64,000 bases of DNA, taken from positions 477,854 through 541,853 of the forward strand of contig NZ_JAKRWF010000003.1 in NCBI RefSeq assembly GCF_022352215.1. The letters are read 5' to 3'. The notes beneath the pieces are model-generated. The model was not told the origin of the DNA. It searched no databases and worked only from the letters and a program-made list of their open reading frames with translations. This document shows, in pieces, positions 9,520 to 18,701 of this stretch. This stretch comes from Flavihumibacter cheonanensis. Its GTDB lineage: Bacteria; Bacteroidota; Bacteroidia; Chitinophagales; Chitinophagaceae. Position 1 is the first letter of the stretch. Each line of letters begins with the position of its first letter. The translations under genes and the position numbers were made by a program.

Positions 9520-10641
9520 CTATCCTTTATTATTTATCAAAGAGCTTAGTTGGTCTGATGAAAAAAATTCCACGTCGGGCCATTTTCTTAAAATTTCTTT
9601 TAGAAGAAGTCTAAACAGCTTAAGATTTTCAGTACGATTCCGAGTTACTATTCCTCCCATAAAATTTAAACGATGACATCCAACAATTGCCGGCTTTTTC
9701 CAAAAAAAAGCGTTCGAAATTTGATTCAAACATCGGCTAACAGCATCACTGCTGCCCAAAATAGTTGGTTCAAAGTAGGCATTTCTAACAAGATAAACCT
9801 GACCCAATTTGTTATACTGGCCAGTGAAATGAAATTTCTTTTTATTATTACTTTCACCACTTGGAAGCTTTTGATACGGATTACCCTGTAAAGCCTCAAT
9901 ACCATATTTATTTAATTCTACTTCATGATAGTCGGACCATGTATAAGCTGGTGCAATAAATGTTTTGGAGTGAAAGCCAAATACATTATTAAAAATATGT
10001 AACCCATCTTTTATTAACTCAAATGTTAATTGCTTTGATCCAAAATCATCATAATCTAATGCCGGGAGGTAATTCTTCCCTTTGTACGATCTTGCACTCA
10101 TACTTAATCCATAAACATCACAATCAAACGCATCAATAGTTTCTTTTATTCCGAGTTGCAAGTCTTTCAACCATCTGCTAATGTTAACATGTTCTCTCCC
10201 ATGGAATTGCGGAATAAACAATCCAGCATCTTTGGCTTGAGTTATAATTGTTAAATGTTGATTAGATTCTGGATACTGTTCAATAGTTTCAGGCAGAGTT
10301 TTATAGAAATATTCCAAATAACCTGAATTACGAATACGGTCAAAATCAGGATTAGCAACAATTACGTTAGCAGTCAATTTTGCATAATTACCATTTTTAT
10401 CTTTAACAGATTTCAGAACATCCAACAATGCAGACAGATCTTCATTGGTTTCGAAATTGTCATACATTAAATAGTTACAATTTTCAGCATTAATACCATA
10501 AGACACAAGACGATTAAACATCTTTTTACTTGGCATGCGTACAGAACCCCAGTCATCCGATTCAAAAACAACAATTTGACGCCTTGAACTCCAACCGGGT
10601 ATGTTTTGAACACTTTTCCTAATTAATTTAATAATCTCCAT
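9520..10641 (-). CDS. Polysaccharide-deacetylase-like protein, paralog 2
   Basis: A 373-residue paralog of the 4938-6077 product. Shared blocks in the same order are ESDDWGSVR (Asp29-Asp30), FHGREHVN (His147, His151), FIAPAYTW (about 228-235), RNAYFEP, GCHRLNF (His323) and KWPDVEF at the end. The pattern fits the NodB/CE4-like barrel with metal-binding Asp and His residues. Divergence between the paralogs outside the motifs is large, so they probably act on different sugars. It sits between the EpsG-like polymerase and the GT4 genes. No signal peptide or membrane segment is seen. N-deacetylase activity is an inference from motif layout. Confidence 0.6.
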   Translation of the reverse strand: MEIIKLIRKSVQNIPGWSSRRQIVVFESDDWGSVRMPSKKMFNRLVSYGINAENCNYLMYDNFETNEDLSALLDVLKSVKDKNGNYAKLTANVIVANPDFDRIRNSGYLEYFYKTLPETIEQYPESNQHLTIITQAKDAGLFIPQFHGREHVNISRWLKDLQLGIKETIDAFDCDVYGLSMSARSYKGKNYLPALDYDDFGSKQLTFELIKDGLHIFNNVFGFHSKTFIAPAYTWSDYHEVELNKYGIEALQGNPYQKLPSGESNNKKKFHFTGQYNKLGQVYLVRNAYFEPTILGSSDAVSRCLNQISNAFFWKKPAIVGCHRLNFMGGIVTRNRTENLKLFRLLLKEILRKWPDVEFFSSDQLSSLINNKG

Positions 10642-10660
10642 CTATTTACTAGTAAGTTTT

Positions 10661-11950
10661 CTACTTTATTAAATCAATCGTTGGAATATTTGTTTTAGAA
10701 ATTACTGCAACTATTGGATTTGAAAGAAAAGTGTCAATACTGAATGTATCAAGTGCAATTCTTGAATCTACAATTGCATAAAATAAGACTGAAAAAGCAA
10801 ATGGATACTTCAAATAGTAATAAAATTTTGGACGATACTTAAAATAATCAACAAAGAAGAAAGAATAAACAAATAACAAAGAAAGTCTATAAAAACGGCC
10901 AAATTGAGGAATTGTAGAAAAAAATATTAAACTTAATCCCAAAAATAAAAGCGAGAATGAAAAAAGAGATATCATCTCAGAATTTCGTATTCTAGTTCTT
11001 TCTTTCCAAAAATATAAAATAATCATTACTACTGTAATGATTTTAAAGGGAATTTGTCTCCCCTTCACATACCAGTTAAGTTTTGACTGAGATTCAATTT
11101 CGGAATCCTCCATTTCCTTAATATATACATCCTTTCGATTTTCCAGGACATTAATTCCTGTCTTGGGTAGTGTATTCTTAATGGAATCTGGATTGATATT
11201 CGAAATAAACAAAGACGTTATAAATAGTACAAAATACAATGTTACTCTATTTCCCAAGATTTTATAAAAAACAAAAACAACAATTGCATAAAAAAAAGAA
11301 AAATGAATAAAAGGAGTTACCGCGATTAACCAAATTTTCCTCTTTTCTCCCAAAATAAAATATGGAAAAGCAGCACTGAAAAATATATGCGCAGCCATCC
11401 AAAATCTAAAAGAATTAATTTCCCAAGGAGCAATTAAATAGATAAATCCTATTAATATAAATAGGGAGACGCCCAATTTTTTGTTTTTCGAAAAAGAGTA
11501 AACCATGGACACATTACGAGCAAAGAAATACCCAAACAACAACCCCAGAATGAGATACAAAAAATCCGGATTATTAGTAAATCTACTTATAAAGTATTTA
11601 AGAAAAGGCAATAATATATCAGCAGATGTAAAATTATCTCCATATAGAAAATCAACAAACTGATCAAAACTTAAATTTCTTCTAGTACTCCAATCTATAA
11701 AATCCAATCTATGTCGATAAGAATCCATAGACGTACGTTGAGTTACAAACGTATAGCCATAAAAACCACAAAATGCAGTAATAATGTACTGAGATGTTCG
11801 CTCAGATAAGTTCTTCAAGGATAATAATAGACATAAAAAAGGATTAATAAAGAAAATAATCCAAATAGCATATGGTCTAAAATATATGCTCTCTTTTATG
11901 TTTAAATTTGAAATCACAATTTTAGAATTTGATCTGTTCAATAGACTCAA
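10661..11950 (-). CDS. EpsG-family membrane polymerase (Wzy)
   Basis: A 429-residue polytopic membrane protein with roughly ten hydrophobic segments. The N-terminal RTSMDSYRHRLDF loop and the PDFLYLILGLLFGYFFARN segment resemble the EpsG family, the Wzy-type polymerases that join flipped repeat units at the periplasmic face. The neighbouring Wzx flippase (14503-15822) and PglC-type initiator support a complete Wzx/Wzy system in this block. The start overlaps the previous gene by 29 bp. Membrane protein families of this kind diverge strongly, so the call rests on topology, a few motifs and context. Confidence 0.75.
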   Translation of the reverse strand: MSLLNRSNSKIVISNLNIKESIYFRPYAIWIIFFINPFLCLLLSLKNLSERTSQYIITAFCGFYGYTFVTQRTSMDSYRHRLDFIDWSTRRNLSFDQFVDFLYGDNFTSADILLPFLKYFISRFTNNPDFLYLILGLLFGYFFARNVSMVYSFSKNKKLGVSLFILIGFIYLIAPWEINSFRFWMAAHIFFSAAFPYFILGEKRKIWLIAVTPFIHFSFFYAIVVFVFYKILGNRVTLYFVLFITSLFISNINPDSIKNTLPKTGINVLENRKDVYIKEMEDSEIESQSKLNWYVKGRQIPFKIITVVMIILYFWKERTRIRNSEMISLFSFSLLFLGLSLIFFSTIPQFGRFYRLSLLFVYSFFFVDYFKYRPKFYYYLKYPFAFSVLFYAIVDSRIALDTFSIDTFLSNPIVAVISKTNIPTIDLIK

Positions 11951-12977
11951 CTTCTTTTATGTGTTTTGTTGGATTAACAATAGACCACCAATCCATCATA
12001 ACACCTTCCTTTTCTAACAATTTATGACACCAATAAAATTTACAAGATTCATTTTGCAGCAGTAATGATGCTGACCAAAAACTAAAAATTATACTATTAC
12101 TAATTGATGCAATAAATAATTCAGCAGGAATTGTACTCCTGTTAATCTCAATTCCCTGAATCTTTTCCAAACGTTTTAACTGAAATTCATGAGTAGATGG
12201 ATGTAACTTGATATGTATTGGTTTGTCCGGATACATGGAACGTATGGTTTCAAGCATTTTAATTTCATAATCATAAATCTTAAACTCAACAACCCAATGG
12301 TTTAAATACAGAATAATACCATCAGTTTTACAAAAATGATCGGTTACATCAAAATTGAATAATTTAGACACTGCATAAATTGCCTCTTTGTCTTTCAATA
12401 CATCAACTGGAACTACTTTTTTCCTGGTTATGTTTGAATAAGATTCAGCGTGATTAATCCAGACCTCATCAGTATGCTTGAGAAAACCATTCCTATTACT
12501 AACAAAATACAAGTCGCTGATATATAGTTTCTGAGCTATTAAAAACCGATAGTTATTGATAGTTGCCTTCAACCTAGACCCTATAGCAAACTTTGTAATA
12601 TTAATATATGGCTTTGTGCCTTCGGGAGCCAAACAAATTTTACATCCAGTCTTTCTTAATTTACTAACAAAATAAAAATTAAGGGCAGTTTGTTCCAAAA
12701 AAGAAATATATTCAATATACTTTCTATTCATTACTTCATTAATCGCTTCTTTTATTTTATAGTCATACACAAAATTATCCTTAGCTGTTTGCACAACAAT
12801 AATTTCTTTCGCGCCAAGTAATTTTGGGTCTATTTTAAACTTGAAACGACTCTTATTCGGGTCTACCTGTATAATAACATAAACATTAAATTTATCTTGC
12901 TCTCTAAAATATTGTTGAATAAAACTCGCAATTACCATTAAGTGGTACTCCGTATGGATAAGAAACAGAACATTCAT
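11922..12977 (-). CDS. Sialyltransferase-like (GT52-type) glycosyltransferase
   Basis: A 351-residue protein starting with NVLFLIHTEYHLMV, the type of N-terminus seen in GT52 and polysialyltransferase-like enzymes. The IHIKLHPSTHE block near residue 258 matches the HP motif used by these inverting GT-B enzymes to bind CMP, and IIFSFWSASLLL replaces the usual S-S/T-A segment near the C-terminus. The cluster upstream makes what appears to be CMP-legionaminic acid, so this is a good candidate for the nonulosonate transferase. It overlaps the polymerase gene by 29 bp. Family placement is probable, donor choice is inferred from neighbours. Confidence 0.6.
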   Translation of the reverse strand: MNVLFLIHTEYHLMVIASFIQQYFREQDKFNVYVIIQVDPNKSRFKFKIDPKLLGAKEIIVVQTAKDNFVYDYKIKEAINEVMNRKYIEYISFLEQTALNFYFVSKLRKTGCKICLAPEGTKPYINITKFAIGSRLKATINNYRFLIAQKLYISDLYFVSNRNGFLKHTDEVWINHAESYSNITRKKVVPVDVLKDKEAIYAVSKLFNFDVTDHFCKTDGIILYLNHWVVEFKIYDYEIKMLETIRSMYPDKPIHIKLHPSTHEFQLKRLEKIQGIEINRSTIPAELFIASISNSIIFSFWSASLLLQNESCKFYWCHKLLEKEGVMMDWWSIVNPTKHIKEVESIEQIKF

Positions 12978-12980
12978 TTC

Positions 12981-14513
12981 TTAGGTGGCATTTAAATTTT
13001 CCTGAACAGGGATACTGCATTTTTTAGATGAAAACAACTGAGTCCATCTCTTAAGTAAAAATTCGATGATTTTAAATAAAGTACTGCTACCCAATAATTT
13101 TAAATGATTATGAACCAAACCAAGATTTATACCAAAAATTCTTAAAGGCTTAGGACTAAATTTGTTTTGTCTAGTGTATTGGGTATAGTTCATCATGTAA
13201 AAACCATACTTAATTGCATCTACTTTATTCTTAGGTAAAAGTTCGTTGTCTCTTAATAAAGAAATCAACTCTTCAAATGTCTTAGGCTTATATGCTGCAT
13301 CTAAATGATAATAAAATGAACCAGCCAATAAAATAGTAGGGCGATTCCAATAAGTTGCCTCCACACCAACTGTTGATCCAAATACAATAATTTTATCTGC
13401 CGAATCAATCATAGCATATGTGCTTACCTTATCTTTTGGACCAATGATTCGTAGATTCTTGTATTTATTTTCCAAATTATACAGTCTAAGATGGTATTGA
13501 TATTTAACGGAAGCTAAATTGGGATGAATACGGAAATAAAACACAAAATCGGAATCGTGTTTGAAATATTCTAATATTTTAATTAAACCTATTTCCTGTG
13601 AATTGAATATTGCCTTCATTTCAAATATATCACCAATAGCAGCAAACTCATCCTCGGATGAATTAAATATCGCAACATTTTTTTTTGAATTATCCCAATC
13701 ATCCGGAAGTAAATTCTGAATTTGATGAGCTGTATATACCCTTCTATCACGAGTGAGGACACCATTCCGTCTGTTTTCAAAAAATCTAGACCCACTTTCA
13801 ATTTTTTCTTCCAAACTCATAGAGGAATTATCCCAGGTTTCCATTAATCTCTTATGGTGATATTCAATATCATGAGGCAAACAGTTTGGAAATTCATTAA
13901 TAAAATAATTGGTGTCGCTCTTTTTAATTAACTCAAGTGAAATGAAGGGAATAGAGAAATTTCTACTTATATCATAAAGGGGTCGGGTATCAGCTGTTCT
14001 TCCATTAAAAAAAATGATGCTTTCATAATTGTGTAATTCATATAAATCTATTATTCTGTTAGTCAGATTAATCTGATTACTTAATAATGAATCAAAATAG
14101 CTTCTAAAATTTTCATCAAATTCTGGCTCGAGATTACGCGTAAAAGAAATGTAAGATGAGAGTGCACCATACCCAATCTTTACATTACGATAAACAATAT
14201 CTTTAATTTCCTGAATAGAATTGTACTTGAATTCATTCTTAAATTCACTCTCAGGCTCATTAATAGTAACAACTTTTAATCTATCTCCAAATTGACTTAA
14301 TGCGGCATTTGAATGAAAGCTGCAAACTTTGCACTGACCACTGTCACCAGTCCTGTTTGTATAACATGGTTTCATTTGGCCCGTACATATCAGAAAGTGA
14401 ATATTTGCATCCTTATTTTCTTCAAGTAATGAATGAAGTTTTTCAATTACTATTCCATGATGAACCGGTCTTAACTGCCAGGTGAAATAAAATAATATAG
14501 TCCTATTTTTCAT
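12981..14513 (-). CDS. Capsule-polysaccharide-biosynthesis-like transferase
   Basis: A 510-residue protein of the large capsule-synthesis GT-B type. An N-terminal strand (ILFYFTWQLRPVHHGIVIEKL) is followed by a cysteine cluster C-x6-C-x10-C-x2-C at about residues 42-63. The C-terminal half has FYFRIHPN near residue 330 and FGSTVGVEATYWNRPTILLAG near residue 385, which resemble the CMP-sugar or CDP-polyol binding part of KpsS/KpsC- and TagF-like transferases. It may transfer a CMP-activated sugar together with the neighbouring GT52-like enzyme. No membrane segments are seen. The exact reaction is not known. Confidence 0.6.
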   Translation of the reverse strand: MKNRTILFYFTWQLRPVHHGIVIEKLHSLLEENKDANIHFLICTGQMKPCYTNRTGDSGQCKVCSFHSNAALSQFGDRLKVVTINEPESEFKNEFKYNSIQEIKDIVYRNVKIGYGALSSYISFTRNLEPEFDENFRSYFDSLLSNQINLTNRIIDLYELHNYESIIFFNGRTADTRPLYDISRNFSIPFISLELIKKSDTNYFINEFPNCLPHDIEYHHKRLMETWDNSSMSLEEKIESGSRFFENRRNGVLTRDRRVYTAHQIQNLLPDDWDNSKKNVAIFNSSEDEFAAIGDIFEMKAIFNSQEIGLIKILEYFKHDSDFVFYFRIHPNLASVKYQYHLRLYNLENKYKNLRIIGPKDKVSTYAMIDSADKIIVFGSTVGVEATYWNRPTILLAGSFYYHLDAAYKPKTFEELISLLRDNELLPKNKVDAIKYGFYMMNYTQYTRQNKFSPKPLRIFGINLGLVHNHLKLLGSSTLFKIIEFLLKRWTQLFSSKKCSIPVQENLNAT

Positions 14514-15822
14514 GAAGTTTCAATCTGCTTCTTAAAATACTTAGCCAGGGCATAGGGTAGACCTTATCTGAATATACCGCAACAATAATTGCTTTAGAAA
14601 ACGACCCAATTACGCCTGCGTACGCGGCTCCAATTGTACCAAAATGAGTAATTAATGGAATAGTTATGATCGCTCTTCCCAATGCTACTGAAATTGTAAA
14701 TATGCCAAGTAATTTTGTTGTTTTACTAAAAAATATATAAATCGAAAACAAACTATAAACGTAAGAAAAAAAAATACTAATTAAAAAATAGGGTAGATAA
14801 ACTAATGAACGTCCATAAGCCTCATTAAAAAACAGCTTAACAAAGTAGTACAGTAAAAAGTAACAAACAACTAGAATAGATGCAAATGCAAGTGTTGCAA
14901 AATATGATTTAACAACCATGCTTTTTTTAATCTGATTGAGTTTATCATTCTCTAACTCATTTGAGCTTAATTGCTTGTATACATAAGGGGTAAATGCATT
15001 GAAAAAGGAATTAACAAAAAGGGTCATTGCAGAAGAAATATTGGCTCCAAAAGAATATAAACCAGTATCTGTAATTCCGATCTTTTTAGTAATAAATATT
15101 CTCTCAAAACCTGAAGAAATCCAAGTAGACAATTTATGTGGCAACAATGGTAATCCAAACTTTAACGCGTTTAGAATGCGTTTTTTCTCCAGCTCAACCG
15201 AAAGAAGTCCAGCCTTCTTGAAAAAGAAAATTGATATTAAAAAAATAAAAAGATTTGTTAGTAACAACCCAAATATTCTTCCTTGCCAAGACCAAAGAAA
15301 TACTGCAACAAAAAGAAGGCTTAAACCAGCTGACAAAAATGATCTGATAAACTGAAATTTACCATATAATCTTGCCTTTTCTGCTAATCGTAAATAAATA
15401 GTAAATAACTCAATTACGGCAGAAAAGAACATCATTAACAAAGCGAGTAATTGCCACTCAATTGAAATGTAGAACCACTCCTGAAGTTTTCCAGATAAAA
15501 ATGGAACTAGAATCAAACATCCGATTGTAATAAATAAATTTAAATAAATTAAATTCGAAAGAAGATGCGGTTTATCTGATTCATTCGTTTTATAAAAATC
15601 TACAGAAAAATAGGAATAAGTACTTAAACTAATTAAAGAACCAGTCAACTGCGTAAAAACAATATAATTACTGGCAATACCAAACTCTTCCGGCATCATA
15701 TATATTGCCAAAATCGGCATAACTAAAAAAGGCATGGCTCTGGCAATACCATCTGAAACAATATAAACAAACATCTTTTTAGCCAGAGCAGGATTAATAG
15801 CCTTTTTGATTCTATTCAGCAT
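14503..15822 (-). CDS. Wzx-type oligosaccharide flippase
   Basis: A 439-residue membrane protein of the MOP/PST superfamily with about twelve to fourteen hydrophobic segments. The N-terminal IARAMPFLVMPILAIYMMPEEFG and the middle GLPLLPHKLSTWI block are typical of Wzx proteins, which move undecaprenyl-linked repeat units across the inner membrane. It overlaps the LegF-like gene upstream by 11 bp and the capsule transferase gene downstream by 11 bp. Together with the EpsG-like polymerase and the second Wza/Wzc pair it makes this block a self-contained Wzx/Wzy system. Confidence 0.9.
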   Translation of the reverse strand: MLNRIKKAINPALAKKMFVYIVSDGIARAMPFLVMPILAIYMMPEEFGIASNYIVFTQLTGSLISLSTYSYFSVDFYKTNESDKPHLLSNLIYLNLFITIGCLILVPFLSGKLQEWFYISIEWQLLALLMMFFSAVIELFTIYLRLAEKARLYGKFQFIRSFLSAGLSLLFVAVFLWSWQGRIFGLLLTNLFIFLISIFFFKKAGLLSVELEKKRILNALKFGLPLLPHKLSTWISSGFERIFITKKIGITDTGLYSFGANISSAMTLFVNSFFNAFTPYVYKQLSSNELENDKLNQIKKSMVVKSYFATLAFASILVVCYFLLYYFVKLFFNEAYGRSLVYLPYFLISIFFSYVYSLFSIYIFFSKTTKLLGIFTISVALGRAIITIPLITHFGTIGAAYAGVIGSFSKAIIVAVYSDKVYPMPWLSILRSRLKLHEK

Positions 15823-16525
15823 TAGTCTTTTCTTGAATCGTTCGATGAATTTCTTTACAAACTATTTCAGCAATTTTCCAATCCATCTCATCATCTATAT
15901 CCAATGAGCTTATACGGTCCATTTGGTACTTTTTAATACGAGTTAATCCTCGAAATCCAAATTTCTTCAGTGCTTCAATGTTTACAATATAAATTGCACC
16001 ATTATACTCCCAAACTACAGGGGCATCCTGCCTTCGAATAAATGCACCTTCTTTGCTAGGTCTCAAATAACCGTTCTCGTCCTCTTCAAATAAAGAAAAA
16101 TATGGATTTGATTTTGCTTCTTTTACTGATACAACCATTTCTATACCCTCACTAAAAGATTGCAATGCTTCCGTGATATGAATTTTATCCCGAAAAGGAG
16201 AAGTCGGTTGTAATAAAATTACCGTATCAGCAAAATAACCAATTGAATTATAATACTCAATTGCATGAATCAAAACATCCACCGAACTGGCAGTGTCACC
16301 AGAAAGATGAGCTGGCCTAACAAAAGGAACGAATAGACCTGCCTCTTTGGATAATTGAATTATTTCAGGATCATCTGTTGATACACATATCTGTTCTTTA
16401 GGAAATACACACATAGCTGCCTCAAGTGTGTACACAATAAGAGGTTTGCCATTAAGAGATTTCTTGTTTTTATTAGGAAGGCCTTTCGAGCCAGCTCTTG
16501 CAGGTATTACAACTAAAGGTTTCAT
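15812..16525 (-). CDS. legF: CMP-nonulosonate synthetase (LegF/NeuA-like)
   Basis: A 237-residue cytidylyltransferase. The N-terminus VIPARAGSKGLPNKNKKSL is the CTP-binding signature of NeuA/PseF/LegF, followed by CVSTDDPEI and VILLQPTSPFR near residue 100. It would couple CTP to the 2-keto acid sugar made by the LegI-like enzyme and release pyrophosphate. Legionaminic acid rather than sialic acid is preferred because the neighbours include LegB-, LegC- and PtmE-like genes. Length is normal for single-domain enzymes of the family. The gene overlaps its upstream neighbour by 4 bp. Confidence 0.85.
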   Translation of the reverse strand: MKPLVVIPARAGSKGLPNKNKKSLNGKPLIVYTLEAAMCVFPKEQICVSTDDPEIIQLSKEAGLFVPFVRPAHLSGDTASSVDVLIHAIEYYNSIGYFADTVILLQPTSPFRDKIHITEALQSFSEGIEMVVSVKEAKSNPYFSLFEEDENGYLRPSKEGAFIRRQDAPVVWEYNGAIYIVNIEALKKFGFRGLTRIKKYQMDRISSLDIDDEMDWKIAEIVCKEIHRTIQEKTNAE

Positions 16526-17568
16526 AGAGCTAAATGCAGTATATCTTCCTGTGCTTTTTTGTAATCTTCATGCTTCCCAATATCTAACCAATAATTCATA
16601 AGTGGATAAGCACACACTTTCTTATTTTTGGAAAGCAACGTTTGCATAAGATCTGTAGCATGAAAATGAACCCCATCCGGTATAAAATCCAGGACAGACT
16701 TACGCATCAAGTATATCCCTGCATTTGAATAGTGAGTGTACGTTGGCTTCTCACGAAATCCAGTAACTATATATTCATTTGTTTCCATAACTGCATATGG
16801 AACATTCACTTGATATGGGATACATGCAACAGCCATATCTGCCTGGTTTTTCTCAAAGAATAAATAAAAATCCTCAAAGTTTATATTGGTGAGTAAATCA
16901 GAATTCATCACTAAAATTGAGTCATGGGTCAAACCATTAGCCAATTTAATTGCACCAACAGTACCCAAGGGAGTCTCCTCTTCTATATACTGAATTCTCA
17001 AAGACTTTTCTGCACCATCCATTAAATGGGATTTTATCTTATCACCCAAATATCTGACAGATATCCAAATATCATCGACCCCGAATAAATGAAGACGATC
17101 TACATTATGTTCAATAATTGCTTTACCTCCTACAGGTAAAAGAGGTTTTGGTATAGTATCTGTTAGTGGTTTCAACCGCTCACCTCTGCCACCTGCCATA
17201 ATTATAGCATCAACCGGTAAATAAGATTTAAGATGCCTTAAGTTAATAACATTTACGATTTGTTTTGAATCATTTAAAACAGGCAAAATATTGATATTCT
17301 TTTCTCTATAGCTTACAATCTCCTTTAATGAATAATTCGTCTTGTTTACAAATTTTGGATTAGGCTGAATATACCTGATCAATAAATCATCAAATCCAAG
17401 ACCATTGATAAATCCTCTTCGTAAGTCTCCATCCGTTAATGATCCAATTAACTTATCATCATCTTCAATAAGAAATAAAATGGCATCAGATGCTAAAGCA
17501 TCCAATCTCGTTAGGGCATCTCTGACGGTTGCGTTTTTATGAATCAAATGTCTCCTGAATGACAACAT
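16522..17568 (-). CDS. CBS-domain sugar nucleotidyltransferase (PtmE/LegX-like)
   Basis: A 348-residue fusion of two CBS domains (about residues 8-115, including LIGSLTDGDLRRGFINGL) and a nucleotidyltransferase domain that starts at DAIIMAGGRGERLKPLTDTIPKPLLPVGG near residue 122. It retains VMNSDLLTNINF and ends with the dimer/active-site segment YWLDIGKHEDYKKAQ. In Campylobacter, PtmE of this architecture makes GDP-glucosamine at the start of the legionaminic-acid route. The presence of LegB, LegC and LegG neighbours makes the same role likely here. CBS domains suggest allosteric control by an adenine nucleotide. The GDP preference itself cannot be read from sequence. Confidence 0.8.
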   Translation of the reverse strand: MLSFRRHLIHKNATVRDALTRLDALASDAILFLIEDDDKLIGSLTDGDLRRGFINGLGFDDLLIRYIQPNPKFVNKTNYSLKEIVSYREKNINILPVLNDSKQIVNVINLRHLKSYLPVDAIIMAGGRGERLKPLTDTIPKPLLPVGGKAIIEHNVDRLHLFGVDDIWISVRYLGDKIKSHLMDGAEKSLRIQYIEEETPLGTVGAIKLANGLTHDSILVMNSDLLTNINFEDFYLFFEKNQADMAVACIPYQVNVPYAVMETNEYIVTGFREKPTYTHYSNAGIYLMRKSVLDFIPDGVHFHATDLMQTLLSKNKKVCAYPLMNYWLDIGKHEDYKKAQEDILHLAL

Positions 17569-18701
17569 TAAATCAGTGATTTTAATATTTGAATTACTTG
17601 TTGGGGCGAATTTTCTTTATAATAAATATTTTCACCAGAATATTCTTTTCCGGATATTTTTTTAACGCCTTCAATAACTTTATCAAAATTGAAAGGAATA
17701 GTCAATACATTTTCACCAGCCAAACGCCCTTTTTGACGGTCACCAAGATTAATTACATATTTACCAAATGAAGCTGCTTCAATAATTCCACTAGAAGTAT
17801 TTCCCAATAAAAAATCAGCATATTTCAAACACGTAAAGTAGGAGACAGTGCCAAAATTTTCTATTAAATGTATTTTATTACTATGTTGATTCTTTAATCT
17901 ATGAAACATTTCGCGAAATACGGTTCCATCAGTGTCGGCATTTGGCATTGTAATTACAATTTGCCATTCCTTTGACAGATACTCCAGAATTTTAAATAAT
18001 TCATCAGCAAATTGCAAGTTCTTTTCCGCAGCAACTGTTTCCGGATGTACGGTTACAAGGATAAATTTTTCAATTAAATCTATGTTCCATTTTTGTTTAA
18101 ATTCAAGTGGCTTTAAAATTTTTGCATCCCTCAAGTTGGCTATACTTAACGAACCAACAACAAAACAATTCCTGCCATCAGACCCGGTTATCTCTGTTAC
18201 GCGTTTCTTAAATTGATCAGTAGAAACTAAATGAATAGTTGATGCGAGTGTAATGAAATGTCTATAAATATTATCAATGGCCCCAAGCGTAGTCTCTCCT
18301 CCATGAAAATGGACGAATCGTAAATTAAATGGTATACCTGAAGCAACAGCTGCTGCCATTTCAAATCGATCACCTAAACAAAGAACATAATCAAAAACCT
18401 CCTTATAATTAGACCAAAATGCAGCGAATTTGTTAGAAACAATTGAAAAAGAAGTAGCAATTGATTCTTTATCATCAGTTAACAACAAACCGGGTATCTC
18501 ATAATCAATATGAAAACCGGATGCTAAAATTTCAGTTTTAGTGTGACCATGATACTTTGAAAGATGTGTGCCAAATACAATGAGTTTTAATTCAAATGTA
18601 GAATCATCCTTTTTAATTTCATTCAGCAACGGCAAATAAATGCCGAAATCTGCCCTAGAACTAGTCAGAACACCAATTACTATCTTTCTAACAGATCCCA
18701 T
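17568..18701 (-). CDS. legG: Hydrolysing NDP-HexNAc 2-epimerase (LegG/NeuC-like)
   Basis: A 377-residue GT-B-fold epimerase. It has the early GVLTSSRADFGIYLPLL segment, GDRFEMAAAVASGIPF near residue 107, HFHGGETTLGAIDNIYRH (His and Glu typical of NeuC-like enzymes) and the C-terminal LLGNTSSGIIEAASFG nucleotide-binding block. It would release the UDP or GDP from a 2,4-diacetamido-trideoxy hexose while inverting C2, giving the mannosamine-like substrate for LegI. Position between PtmE-like and LegI genes supports this. The start overlaps the end of the LegI gene by 22 bp. Confidence 0.87.
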   Translation of the reverse strand: MGSVRKIVIGVLTSSRADFGIYLPLLNEIKKDDSTFELKLIVFGTHLSKYHGHTKTEILASGFHIDYEIPGLLLTDDKESIATSFSIVSNKFAAFWSNYKEVFDYVLCLGDRFEMAAAVASGIPFNLRFVHFHGGETTLGAIDNIYRHFITLASTIHLVSTDQFKKRVTEITGSDGRNCFVVGSLSIANLRDAKILKPLEFKQKWNIDLIEKFILVTVHPETVAAEKNLQFADELFKILEYLSKEWQIVITMPNADTDGTVFREMFHRLKNQHSNKIHLIENFGTVSYFTCLKYADFLLGNTSSGIIEAASFGKYVINLGDRQKGRLAGENVLTIPFNFDKVIEGVKKISGKEYSGENIYYKENSPQQVIQILKSLI

